Of a stretch of 64,000 nucleotides of DNA, positions 56,625 to 64,000 are shown in pieces (the first letter of the stretch is position 1; each line of letters opens with the position of its first letter). Origin of the DNA: Campylobacter majalis (GTDB taxonomy: Bacteria; Campylobacterota; Campylobacteria; Campylobacterales; Campylobacteraceae). Both the position numbers and the translations under genes were made by a program. The notes below the pieces were generated by a model that saw only the letters and a program-made list of their open reading frames with translations, ran no database searches and was not told where the DNA came from. Where the stretch lies: the NCBI RefSeq assembly GCF_905120465.1, contig NZ_CAJHOF010000001.1, forward strand, positions 1-64,000. The letters are read 5' to 3'.

Positions 56625-57423
56625 TGTATATACTAAGCTTAAAAATAACTTTATTGAAGATGATAATCTAGAGTGGTTTATCAACCTTGATAAGTCAATA
56701 CAGTGCTATAATAAAATAGTAAATGTATTGCAAAAACCGATAAAACTCGCACTATTTTATGGCAAACCAGGAAGCGGAAAGACATTTTTGCTAAATAAAA
56801 TTTTAAAAGATTTAGATAATGAAAATATCATATATTTCTCGCATCCGTTTTTTAACGAAAGTGATTTTTTAAATGAAGTTTGTGAAAAACTTAAAATTTC
56901 AATAAGTTCTAAAAATTTTGAAGCATTTTTAAAAGAGTATGATTTAAGCTTAAAAGGCGTCGATGAAATACTAAAAAATCAAAAAATCATTATACTAGAT
57001 GAAGCCCAACTCTATCCGCCCAAACTAATAGAAAAAATAAGATTAATGGCTGATAGTAGGTATTTTAAAGTGCTATTTACAGTGCATAAAACAAGTGATG
57101 AAGACGTCTTAGCAAAGGATTATTTTTCAACTCGCATATGGGAGAGCATAGAGTTAAAAAGTGCTGATTTAGCAGAGATAAGAGTATATATACAAAAAAA
57201 ATTAGACGATAAAATAAACTTGATAAATTTTAGTCAAAATGACTATGCCTTGATACACAATCTATGCAAGGGCAATCTAAGAACACTAAATAAATTAATG
57301 TATAAATTTTTACAAATATGCGAAAGTTACGAAGCACACAAGCCATCAATGCTAAGCACAAGCAAAAACAATAAAAAACTAATTTACATGGCAGCAATAG
57401 ATACGGAGTTAATAAATGCTTAG
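56617..57423 (+). CDS. ctsP: ExeA/MshM-like ATPase (CtsP)
   Basis: 268 aa from ATG 56617, which overlaps the secretin stop by 8 bp; the open frame runs 7 codons further into ctsD. Walker A FYGKPGSGKTFLL, Walker B KIIILDEAQLYPP, and a winged C-terminal part with CKGNLRTLNKLM. AAA ATPase of the GspA/MshM type; in C. jejuni CtsP is a membrane-associated nucleotide-binding protein of natural transformation. Confidence 0.82.
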   Translation: MNNVYTKLKNNFIEDDNLEWFINLDKSIQCYNKIVNVLQKPIKLALFYGKPGSGKTFLLNKILKDLDNENIIYFSHPFFNESDFLNEVCEKLKISISSKNFEAFLKEYDLSLKGVDEILKNQKIIILDEAQLYPPKLIEKIRLMADSRYFKVLFTVHKTSDEDVLAKDYFSTRIWESIELKSADLAEIRVYIQKKLDDKINLINFSQNDYALIHNLCKGNLRTLNKLMYKFLQICESYEAHKPSMLSTSKNNKKLIYMAAIDTELINA

Positions 57424-58126
57424 TCTAAGTGAATTAAACGAACTTGAAGCAAGATACGAAAGGCTTATAAACAGACCAAACAAGGCAAAAAAATCACTAA
57501 TAATAGCCTTAATAATATTGATTTTAGCACTTACTTGTTTTATATACCACAATACAAAACAAACACCAGTCACAAAATCATACGCACAAGAAATACAAGA
57601 AAAAACACAAATCGCAATTAACAAACTACAACAAGAACAGCCTTTAAGCGATGACGCATCCGAACAATCGCAACAACCTAGCATAAAAACGCATCAAGAA
57701 CAAGGCTGGTTAAAACTAAACAAGATACAAATTTCACACACCGATAGCACTATATCTGATATAAGCCAAACAACAAAGCCAAATGAAAAACAAATCAAAA
57801 AAATAGACATACAAGTAACTCAAACAAATTTAAACGAAATAGACGCACTAAAAGAAAATTTCAACAAAACACACAATATTAATTACGCACTAGCTCTAGC
57901 AGAAAAATTTCTAAATCAAAAAGATTATAGTCAAGCCATTGAGTGGGCATTAAACGCAAATGAGCTAGACAACGACAACGAGCAAAGCTGGATAATTTTT
58001 GCCACTGCAAAATACAAACAAGGCAACAAAGATGATGCCTTAAGGGCTCTAAATTCTCACAATCGTGGCAAAAATAGCCCAAAAATAACAAATTTAATAA
58101 ATCAAATAAAAAGCAATTTATTATGA
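57416..58126 (+). CDS. Bitopic TPR protein (CtsX/MshN-like)
   Basis: 236 aa: ~27 cytosolic residues, one membrane helix (KSLIIALIILILALTCFIYH), a long polar Gln/Thr-rich linker, and one or two TPR motifs at the C-terminus (ALAEKFLNQKDYSQAIEWALNANELDNDNEQSWIIFATAKYKQGNKDDALRAL). Layout as in MshN of MSHA pili; in C. jejuni the same slot has CtsX, which anchors CtsP. Overlaps ctsP by 8 bp and the next gene by 4 bp. Confidence 0.6.
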   Translation: MLSLSELNELEARYERLINRPNKAKKSLIIALIILILALTCFIYHNTKQTPVTKSYAQEIQEKTQIAINKLQQEQPLSDDASEQSQQPSIKTHQEQGWLKLNKIQISHTDSTISDISQTTKPNEKQIKKIDIQVTQTNLNEIDALKENFNKTHNINYALALAEKFLNQKDYSQAIEWALNANELDNDNEQSWIIFATAKYKQGNKDDALRALNSHNRGKNSPKITNLINQIKSNLL

Positions 58127-58668
58127 AAATTTTATTAACAATTTTAATGCTTATCTCGTCTATGAAGGCTTTGAGTTTTGCTGAAATTTCAAACTGGTAT
58201 AGCGAGGGTAAATATAAACAAATTTGTCAAGAACAAGTAGAAAAATTTTATATAAAAACACGCATTGATGCCGTACTAAATTTATACGGTATGGCTTGTT
58301 TAAACACACATATGATAAACCGCCTAAGCACACCGATATTTGGTCTTACAAAATCCAAACAAGCACGTGAAAATGCGGCATATTTTGCTGATATACTTTA
58401 TAAGAAAAAGTTGCTTTATTACGCAGTAATTGATGGTGTTGATATAAGCTATATTAGACTACCAAAGAGCGATTATATACTATCGTATATATTTGACAGA
58501 TTTACAAAGGGTGATTATGAAAAAGATGATGAAATTTTCATTTTTAAAGAACCAAACTCAGACACATATTATGAACTTGGCAAGAGTGAGCTTGAGTATG
58601 AAATCCCTAGAATTTTCATAAGAACTTATAAAGATGACGAATTAATAAATGAAATAGAGTATTGGTAA
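58123..58668 (+). CDS. Periplasmic protein of unknown function in the uptake operon
   Basis: 181 aa with a signal peptide (MKILLTILMLISSMKALS) and a mature part with helical beginning (FAEISNWYSEGKYKQICQEQVEKFY) and two Cys that could pair. No family is recognised. Start overlaps the TPR gene (ATGA); its stop TAA overlaps the GspE start ATG. It is part of the machine by position only. Confidence 0.6.
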   Translation: MKILLTILMLISSMKALSFAEISNWYSEGKYKQICQEQVEKFYIKTRIDAVLNLYGMACLNTHMINRLSTPIFGLTKSKQARENAAYFADILYKKKLLYYAVIDGVDISYIRLPKSDYILSYIFDRFTKGDYEKDDEIFIFKEPNSDTYYELGKSELEYEIPRIFIRTYKDDELINEIEYW

Positions 58669-60344
58669 TGCAAAATAAATTAAACATTCTTATACAAAAC
58701 CAAATAATAAACACAGACGAAGCAAACACAATAAAAAACGAAAATGATTTAGCCCAAGCACTATACACCCTATATAGGCGTGAGAAAATAGACATAGAGT
58801 TTGTGTCTAAAAATCTTGATTATGATGCTGAGAAATTTTTACAAGAAATTTCAAAAAAATATGAACTTGAATATTTTGATTTAGACGATACAGAGATAGA
58901 CTACCGTTTAAGTGAGCGTATAAGCACGGCTCAACTAAAAAAACTAAACGCACTTCCAGTCAAACAAGATGAGTTAAGCATAAGCGTGGCACTAAAAAAC
59001 CCATTTGATGTATTAAATCAAGAAAGAGTGCAAAATTTATTTAAAAGAAAAATTTTAAAAGTAGCCGTAGCCCAACCAGCAAAAATAGACAAATACCTAA
59101 ATAAACTGGAGTTAAACGAAAGCATCAAAGATTTAGTTAATGACATACGCAAAGAGCTTTCAACCTCAGCCAGTGCTTCCACTGGTGATAGCTCTGGGAT
59201 ATTAAAATTAATAGAAGTTATACTAAAAACCGCAATTTCTAGCAGAGCTAGCGACATCCATATAGAGCCAACAGAGACAAGTTGTGTAGTAAGAAGCCGC
59301 ATAGATGGTATGCTAAGTGAGACTTTTATATTTGACAAAGATATCTATCCACCAATGGTAAGTAGAATGAAGCTATTATCAAACATGGATATAGCTGAGC
59401 GACGAAAGCCACAAGATGGGCGTTTTTCAGCAGTAATACTAGATAAAGAGTATGATTTTCGTATCTCAACATTACCTATACTAAACGGTGAGAGTATAGT
59501 GCTTCGTGTGCTTGATAAATCAAAAGTTGTAATAAGCCTAGAAAATTTAGGCATGCATCCTGAAAATTTTAATAAATTTAAAAAATGCATGAAAGCACCT
59601 TATGGTATCATCTTAGTAACTGGTCCAACCGGCAGCGGCAAGACAACAACACTATATGGGGCATTAAATGATATAAAAAATATACAAACAAAAATCATCA
59701 CAGTTGAAGATCCAGTCGAATATCAACTAAGCCTAATTCAGCAAGTGCATGTAAATGAAAAAGCTGGATTAAATTTCGCCTCAGCACTTCGCTCAATCCT
59801 TCGTCAAGATCCAGATATCATAATGATAGGCGAGATACGAGATCAAGAAACTCTTCGCATAGCCATACAGGCTGCACTTACTGGACACTTGGTATTTTCT
59901 ACACTTCACACAAATGACGCTATATCCGCTCTACCACGCATAATTGATATGGGCATAGAGCCGTATTTGGTAAGTGGTGCATTAACCGCTATTGAAGCAC
60001 AAAGGCTAGTTCGCAAACTATGCCCACACTGTAAAAGCAAAACAACACCGCACAAAAATATACTAGATGATTTGTTGCACATTCTACCTAACGAGTATCA
60101 ATTTTATCAAGCTGTAGGCTGTGAGCATTGTGCAAATACCGGCTATATTGGGCGTGAGATGATAAGCGAAATTTTACCAGTAAGCGACGCTATACAAAAT
60201 TTAGTCGCACAAAGTGCAAACAAAGAAGAGATAAAAAAAGTAGCTATTAAAGAGGGGTTTATAGATATGTTTAGCGATGGCATACTTCGTGCTGCTCGTG
60301 GCATTACAACGATAGAAGAAATTTACAGAGTGGCTAAAATATGA
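58668..60344 (+). CDS. ctsE: GspE/PilB-type assembly ATPase (CtsE)
   Basis: 558 aa from ATG 58668 (the frame begins two codons earlier at a TTG; ATG overlapping the previous stop is preferred). N-terminal GspE N1-like domain, then Walker A GPTGSGKTTTLYG near residue 320, Asp box IITVEDPVEYQL, Walker B DIIMIGEIRDQET, His box TGHLVFSTLHTND, and a tetra-Cys zinc site (CPHCKS...CEHCANTGYIGRE). Powers assembly of the pseudopilus for DNA uptake. Confidence 0.93.
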   Translation: MQNKLNILIQNQIINTDEANTIKNENDLAQALYTLYRREKIDIEFVSKNLDYDAEKFLQEISKKYELEYFDLDDTEIDYRLSERISTAQLKKLNALPVKQDELSISVALKNPFDVLNQERVQNLFKRKILKVAVAQPAKIDKYLNKLELNESIKDLVNDIRKELSTSASASTGDSSGILKLIEVILKTAISSRASDIHIEPTETSCVVRSRIDGMLSETFIFDKDIYPPMVSRMKLLSNMDIAERRKPQDGRFSAVILDKEYDFRISTLPILNGESIVLRVLDKSKVVISLENLGMHPENFNKFKKCMKAPYGIILVTGPTGSGKTTTLYGALNDIKNIQTKIITVEDPVEYQLSLIQQVHVNEKAGLNFASALRSILRQDPDIIMIGEIRDQETLRIAIQAALTGHLVFSTLHTNDAISALPRIIDMGIEPYLVSGALTAIEAQRLVRKLCPHCKSKTTPHKNILDDLLHILPNEYQFYQAVGCEHCANTGYIGREMISEILPVSDAIQNLVAQSANKEEIKKVAIKEGFIDMFSDGILRAARGITTIEEIYRVAKI

Positions 60345-61585
60345 AATTTTTTGAAGTTGAATACGTCAAAGATGGACTAAAACAAAAAATTACGCTAAAA
60401 GCAAATAACAAAAACGATGCAAAATCAATCGCTACTGCAAAAAACTACGGCACGATTATAAAAATAGGCGAAACAAAATCCATACCAATTACTGATCAAA
60501 TCAATGATTTTGGGGATAAAATAGCAAGTTTTTTTATAAAACCAACCATCAAAACACCGCTTTTAGTAACAACAATAAGGCAATTAAGCGTTATGGCAAA
60601 TGCTGGAATATCACTACATGATGCCATAAAAGAGATAGCAAAATCATCAGATGATAAACGCATACAAGTTGTATTTGACACTATCAATGAAGACTTAAAC
60701 CAAGGACAAAGTCTAACTGAATCAATATCAAAATTTCAAAACGACTTTGGCGATGTAAGTATAGCTATGATGAGACTTGGCGAAAACACTGGCAATATGG
60801 CAGAATCGCTATCAAAATTAGCTGAAATCTTACAAGATGTATGGGATAATCAGCAAAAATTTAAAAAAGCCATAAGGTATCCTATAACTGTAATAGTTGC
60901 GATAATAATTGCATTTGTAATAATGATGACATCAGTGGTGCCAAAATTTCGCGATGTATTTGATCAACTTGGTGCAAACTTGCCATTGCCAACTAAAATT
61001 TTATTAAACATAGAAAATATCTTAAGTCAATACGGCTTATATGTGCTAATCATAATACTTGGTGCCATTTTTTTCACAAATAAAACATATAAAAAATCAT
61101 ATGAAATAAAAGCCAAAATCGACAAAGCATTACTAAAAGTATATCTTATAGGAAATATCATATTTTATTCAACTATGAATAGATTTAATCTAATTTTTAC
61201 AGAGCTAACACGTGCTGGAATACCTATAGTAGAGGCATTAGACACAGCTGTAATGACTGTAACAAATGAAGAGCTAAAAATTAAATTAAAAGGAGTTAAG
61301 ATACTAGTAGGCAGGGGTGTTAGTCTAACCGATAGCTTAAAAGATACAAAGCTTTATGAAAGTATGCTACTTCAGATGATAAATGCCGGAGAGCAAAGTG
61401 GTAGTCTAGATGCCATGCTAGAAAAAGTCACAGACTATTATAAAATGAAATTTAATGACATAATTGACAATATTTCAACATATATAGAGCCTATTTTATT
61501 AGCTGTTTTGGCGATTATGGTTACATTTTTAGCTCTTGGTATATTTATGCCAATGTGGGATATGGCAAGTGCTGTGAGAAATTAG
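60341..61585 (+). CDS. ctsF: GspF/PilC-type inner-membrane platform protein (CtsF)
   Basis: 414 aa. Two tandem GspF domains: first ARLS-like TTIRQLSVMANAGISLHDAI...MMRLGENTGNMAESL, second FNLIFTELTRAGIPIVEALDTA...MLLQMINAGEQSGSLDAML, with hydrophobic helices around residues 183-205, 230-247 and 375-400. Recruits the ATPase. Overlaps ctsE by 4 bp and is the last gene of the nine-gene operon. Confidence 0.93.
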   Translation: MKFFEVEYVKDGLKQKITLKANNKNDAKSIATAKNYGTIIKIGETKSIPITDQINDFGDKIASFFIKPTIKTPLLVTTIRQLSVMANAGISLHDAIKEIAKSSDDKRIQVVFDTINEDLNQGQSLTESISKFQNDFGDVSIAMMRLGENTGNMAESLSKLAEILQDVWDNQQKFKKAIRYPITVIVAIIIAFVIMMTSVVPKFRDVFDQLGANLPLPTKILLNIENILSQYGLYVLIIILGAIFFTNKTYKKSYEIKAKIDKALLKVYLIGNIIFYSTMNRFNLIFTELTRAGIPIVEALDTAVMTVTNEELKIKLKGVKILVGRGVSLTDSLKDTKLYESMLLQMINAGEQSGSLDAMLEKVTDYYKMKFNDIIDNISTYIEPILLAVLAIMVTFLALGIFMPMWDMASAVRN

Positions 61586-61703
61586 TGTGAAAAAACGAAG
61601 CACTTAATTAGCTTTTTGTAAATTTTATTATATTGATTATTTAAATTTAATATTTCTTTCATTAAAATGTTTTGGGGATATAAATAAAAATCAGGAGTTA
61701 GTA

Positions 61704-62213
61704 ATGTCTAAATCTATAGCAAATACAGAAAGACAAGTAGATGAAAATGCCTTTTTGGTATCTAAAACAGATACAACTGGCAAAATAACATACTGCAATG
61801 CTCCATTTACTGAGATAGTAGGAGCAAAAGGCAATGAACTAATCGGCAAACCACACAATATTGTTCGTCACCCAGATATGCCAAAAATAATATTTAAATT
61901 ACTTTGGGAACGTATAAAAAATAAACAAGAAATTTTCGCATATGTCAAAAACAGAAGCTTTGATGGTTCATTTTACTGGGTTTTTGCAAATGTTACAGCA
62001 TCAGTTAATGAAAATGGGCAAATAGTAGGGTATTATTCAGTCCGCAGAAAACCAAACCCAAAAGCCATGCAAACCATAAAACCACTATATGAAAAGTTAT
62101 TAGCAGCCGAAAAAAGCGGCGGTATGGATGCATCAGAAAGAATTTTAAACGAAACATTAAAAGAGCAAAAGTTAAGCTATGATGAATTTGTAAATAGCTT
62201 ACAAAGAGCATAA
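61704..62213 (+). CDS. PAS-domain redox/energy taxis protein (CetB-like)
   Basis: 169 aa, soluble. PAS core with Aer-type sequence: TGKITYCNAPFTEIVGAKGNELIGKPHNIVRHPDMPKIIFKLLWERIKNKQEIFAYVKNRSFDGSFYWVFANVTASV. In C. jejuni CetB binds FAD through such a domain and passes redox signals to CetA. AGGAG ribosome-binding site. Twelve bases before the chemoreceptor gene, so they form a pair. CetB itself is only a similarity call. Confidence 0.85.
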   Translation: MSKSIANTERQVDENAFLVSKTDTTGKITYCNAPFTEIVGAKGNELIGKPHNIVRHPDMPKIIFKLLWERIKNKQEIFAYVKNRSFDGSFYWVFANVTASVNENGQIVGYYSVRRKPNPKAMQTIKPLYEKLLAAEKSGGMDASERILNETLKEQKLSYDEFVNSLQRA

Positions 62214-62225
62214 AGGAGATGAATT

Positions 62226-63488
62226 ATGTTTGGTAAAAAAAATAAAACAAATCATGATGAAATTTTAGATGTAATAACGGCTGCAAAAAACGGCATACTA
62301 GAGCCACGTATAATAAATTTAAATCCAAATGATACATTAGGACAAATTGCACTTGGTATAAACGACTTATTAGATCAAATCGAAGCCTTGCAACGCGAAA
62401 TGGCGACATCAGTAAGTATGGCTGAAAAAGGTGCGACACATAGAAATATATATTCTGAAGGTTTTAGAGGACTATTTAAAACAAATGCTATAAATATGAG
62501 CGATGGCGTAAATGGTATAAAAGCCGGACAAAAAGGCAAGACAAGAGGTGTGCTATCTGAGCAATTTGGCGAACTAGGCAACGGAACAAGCGGCATGAAT
62601 GATGTGCAAAATGATCTAAACATAAGCATAGACAACTTAACACAAATGGCAAAAATTGCCAATGAAACATCAAAAATCGCCGATGAAACACTAAATAACA
62701 TGAATGAACTTAGCTCAAATATGAGCTCACTAGAAGGACTTATAAATAACTCAGCACACGCCATACACACACTCACAACTAGGACTGATGAAATTTCATC
62801 AGTTGTTGGACTAATAAAAGACATAGCCGAACAAACAAATCTCTTAGCACTAAACGCAGCTATAGAAGCCGCACGTGCTGGAGAGCATGGACGTGGTTTT
62901 GCCGTGGTTGCAGACGAAGTGCGAAAACTAGCTGAAAATACTCAACGAGCAACAAGCGAGATAAGCATAAGCATACAGACGCTGCAACAAGAGACAAAAG
63001 AGATAAGCCAAAACTCAGACGAAATTAATCGCATAGCACAAGCGGCAAATGTTAGCGTTGATGTATTTAGGCAAACCTTAATACAGTTTAACGATAATGC
63101 CAAAGCTACAGCCGAGACATCAAAATACGTCGAAAATAAAACCCTAAGCATTATCACTAAAATTTCGCAAATTTTAACTAAAACAAATATCTATTCAGAT
63201 GTCATAAATGAACGCGTTGAGCCTGAAAATATACAACAAATCATAAGCGAGATAAATTCTTGGCATGATGAAAAACAAATGACTAAATTTAAACACATGC
63301 CAAGCTATAAAACATTAAGACCGCTTGTTGATGAATTTACAGCTATTTTAAAAGAGATATCAAATAGTGCAAAAGATGGCTACAATAAAGAAAATATGAA
63401 TACAATAGTAAGCGAATTTGCTAGACTTGAAGCAGTAAGCTCTAAAATTTTCGAATCATATAATAATATGGTAGAAGACACAAAATAA
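62226..63488 (+). CDS. Soluble methyl-accepting chemotaxis protein with CZB-like tail
   Basis: 420 aa without membrane helices. Signalling hairpin tip is canonical ([41 protein letters not shown], residues ~200-240). N-terminal part is a HAMP-like/linker region, no ligand-binding domain; input probably comes from the neighbouring PAS protein. The C-terminal ~90 residues ([12 protein letters not shown]...[18 protein letters not shown]) follow the pattern of the CZB zinc domain, but its His and Cys ligands are not in place, so it looks degenerate. Unlike CetA of C. jejuni, it has no transmembrane region. Confidence 0.88.
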   Translation: MFGKKNKTNHDEILDVITAAKNGILEPRIINLNPNDTLGQIALGINDLLDQIEALQREMATSVSMAEKGATHRNIYSEGFRGLFKTNAINMSDGVNGIKAGQKGKTRGVLSEQFGELGNGTSGMNDVQNDLNISIDNLTQMAKIANETSKIADETLNNMNELSSNMSSLEGLINNSAHAIHTLTTRTDEISSVVGLIKDIAEQTNLLALNAAIEAARAGEHGRGFAVVADEVRKLAENTQRATSEISISIQTLQQETKEISQNSDEINRIAQAANVSVDVFRQTLIQFNDNAKATAETSKYVENKTLSIITKISQILTKTNIYSDVINERVEPENIQQIISEINSWHDEKQMTKFKHMPSYKTLRPLVDEFTAILKEISNSAKDGYNKENMNTIVSEFARLEAVSSKIFESYNNMVEDTK

Positions 63489-63491
63489 AAC

Positions 63492-63516
63492 AAAGAGAGT
63501 GATTTCACTCTCTTTT
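63492..63516. terminator. Bidirectional terminator
   Basis: AAAGAGAGTG / CACTCTCTTT stem with a four-base loop, followed by TTTT on plus and preceded by AAAA for the minus reading. It separates the chemoreceptor gene (+) from the Sel1-repeat gene (-), overlapping the latter's stop codon. Confidence 0.85.
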
Positions 63517-64000
63517 ATCTATCTAAGATTTTATTATATTCTGATATCATTTTAGCAATCTTAGAATTTTTAGCACCATTTATAAATACGTCATTATCAT
63601 AAGCCAACTCAAAAATACCACTCATATCACTTACTCCAATCATATCAGTAGGCAATATCCCAGCTAGTATTAACATCTGAAAACATGCATCTTTATCATT
63701 TTTTCTAGCATTGCAATCGGTGTATTTTTTAGCATATTTTCTTATTATATTTACTATCGCATCGCCTTGTTGCATGTCTTTTACCTCGTTTGCCACGACA
63801 AGTGAATACTCATAATACTCTTTAAAAATTTCAGATTTTGCATGTCTTAATGCGTATTTTAAATATTCTAAGCCTTTTTTGGCATCTTTTTTTACACCAA
63901 ATCCAAGCACATACGAATGCCCCAAACTCTCACAAGCATCACTTAAACCAGCATGACAATATTTCTCATGTAGCTTTACATCACTCTCAAAGTCATGTGT
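63515..64000 (-). CDS. Cysteine-rich Sel1-repeat protein, 3' part (partial)
   Basis: The reading frame is open to the edge of the window, so the start lies beyond 64000. The visible part begins in a Sel1 repeat with the cysteine pattern of Helicobacter/Campylobacter Hcp-type proteins: YCHAGLSDACESLGHSYVLGFGVKKDAKKGLEYLKYA. A non-repeat C-terminal region follows (IIRKYAKKYTDCNARKNDKDACFQMLILAGILP...). A TTG at 63925 that could be taken for a start is inside the repeat. Probably secreted, function unknown. Confidence 0.75.
   Translation of the reverse strand, partial: THDFESDVKLHEKYCHAGLSDACESLGHSYVLGFGVKKDAKKGLEYLKYALRHAKSEIFKEYYEYSLVVANEVKDMQQGDAIVNIIRKYAKKYTDCNARKNDKDACFQMLILAGILPTDMIGVSDMSGIFELAYDNDVFINGAKNSKIAKMISEYNKILDR

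Noticed and set aside
61586-61703. Sigma28 promoter or terminator between ctsF and the PAS gene
   Set aside because: No good -35/-10 sigma28 pair was found, and the GAAGC/GCTTT pairing is too weak to call a terminator.
1-64000. CRISPR array, tRNA, rRNA, tmRNA, RNase P RNA, insertion sequences
   Set aside because: No regularly spaced repeats, no T-loop (GGTTCRA-type) signatures with cloverleaf arms, and no transposase-like protein were seen on either strand.

Overview
The window is a chromosomal segment of an AT-rich epsilonproteobacterium, almost certainly a Campylobacter that is not C. jejuni. The evidence is gene content and local order: nspC-moaD-moaE-moeA, argG-rplI-hslV-hslU-era, htrA/cbpA-hspR-kefB, a CheB without a receiver domain, a Cts-type DNA-uptake system, and the frequent TATAAT -10 boxes. 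Species cannot be fixed from the sequence alone. No tRNA, rRNA, CRISPR array, insertion sequence or intact prophage was seen.

Layout. 1-6.2 kb: hcp (hybrid cluster protein) with a perfect FNR-type box, a divergent sigma54-driven small gene, queC, ybeY, a Sel1-repeat protein and cheB-cheR. 6.3-13.2 kb: a phosphoethanolamine transferase split by a G10 tract (phase OFF), priA, a pseudopilin, ZapA/ZapB-like small genes and a G+C-rich uvrB. 13.2-17.4 kb is an accessory island: a fused nuclease-methylase-specificity enzyme interrupted by (AG)10, and a DUF5131 gene. 17.4-30.9 kb: an FAD enzyme, a two-component system with a frameshifted degenerate GGDEF-like gene, nspC, molybdopterin genes, dnaX, psd, a membrane phosphoesterase, ribD and efp. 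30.9-32.4 kb: an omptin outer-membrane protease behind a long non-coding stretch. 32.4-43 kb, mostly on the minus strand: Usp, pnp, a phosphoribosyltransferase, lptD, an RDD protein, purD, a 6S RNA candidate, hemD and a three-lipoprotein cassette (CsgG-like, DUF4810, DUF799). 43-48 kb: the tyrosine phosphatase-kefB-hspR-cbpA operon and divergent htrA. 48-52.6 kb: argG, rplI, hslV, hslU, era. 52.6-61.6 kb: a nine-gene type II secretion/type IV pilus-like operon (PilMN fusion, PilO, PilP, secretin, ATPase, TPR protein, periplasmic protein, GspE, GspF), which should be the competence machine. 61.7-64 kb: a PAS protein, a soluble chemoreceptor and a Sel1-repeat gene that runs off the window.

How it fits together. 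Several genes act on the cell surface and on defence against cationic peptides or foreign DNA: the phase-variable phosphoethanolamine transferase, LptD, the omptin, the phase-variable restriction-modification enzyme and the DNA-uptake system. Two independent simple-sequence switches (G10 and AG10) both sit in out-of-frame states here. I calculated that G9 and (AG)9 would restore the full proteins. The most unusual items are these two contingency loci, the omptin in a Campylobacter background, and the regulatory intergenic region between hcp and the sigma54 gene.
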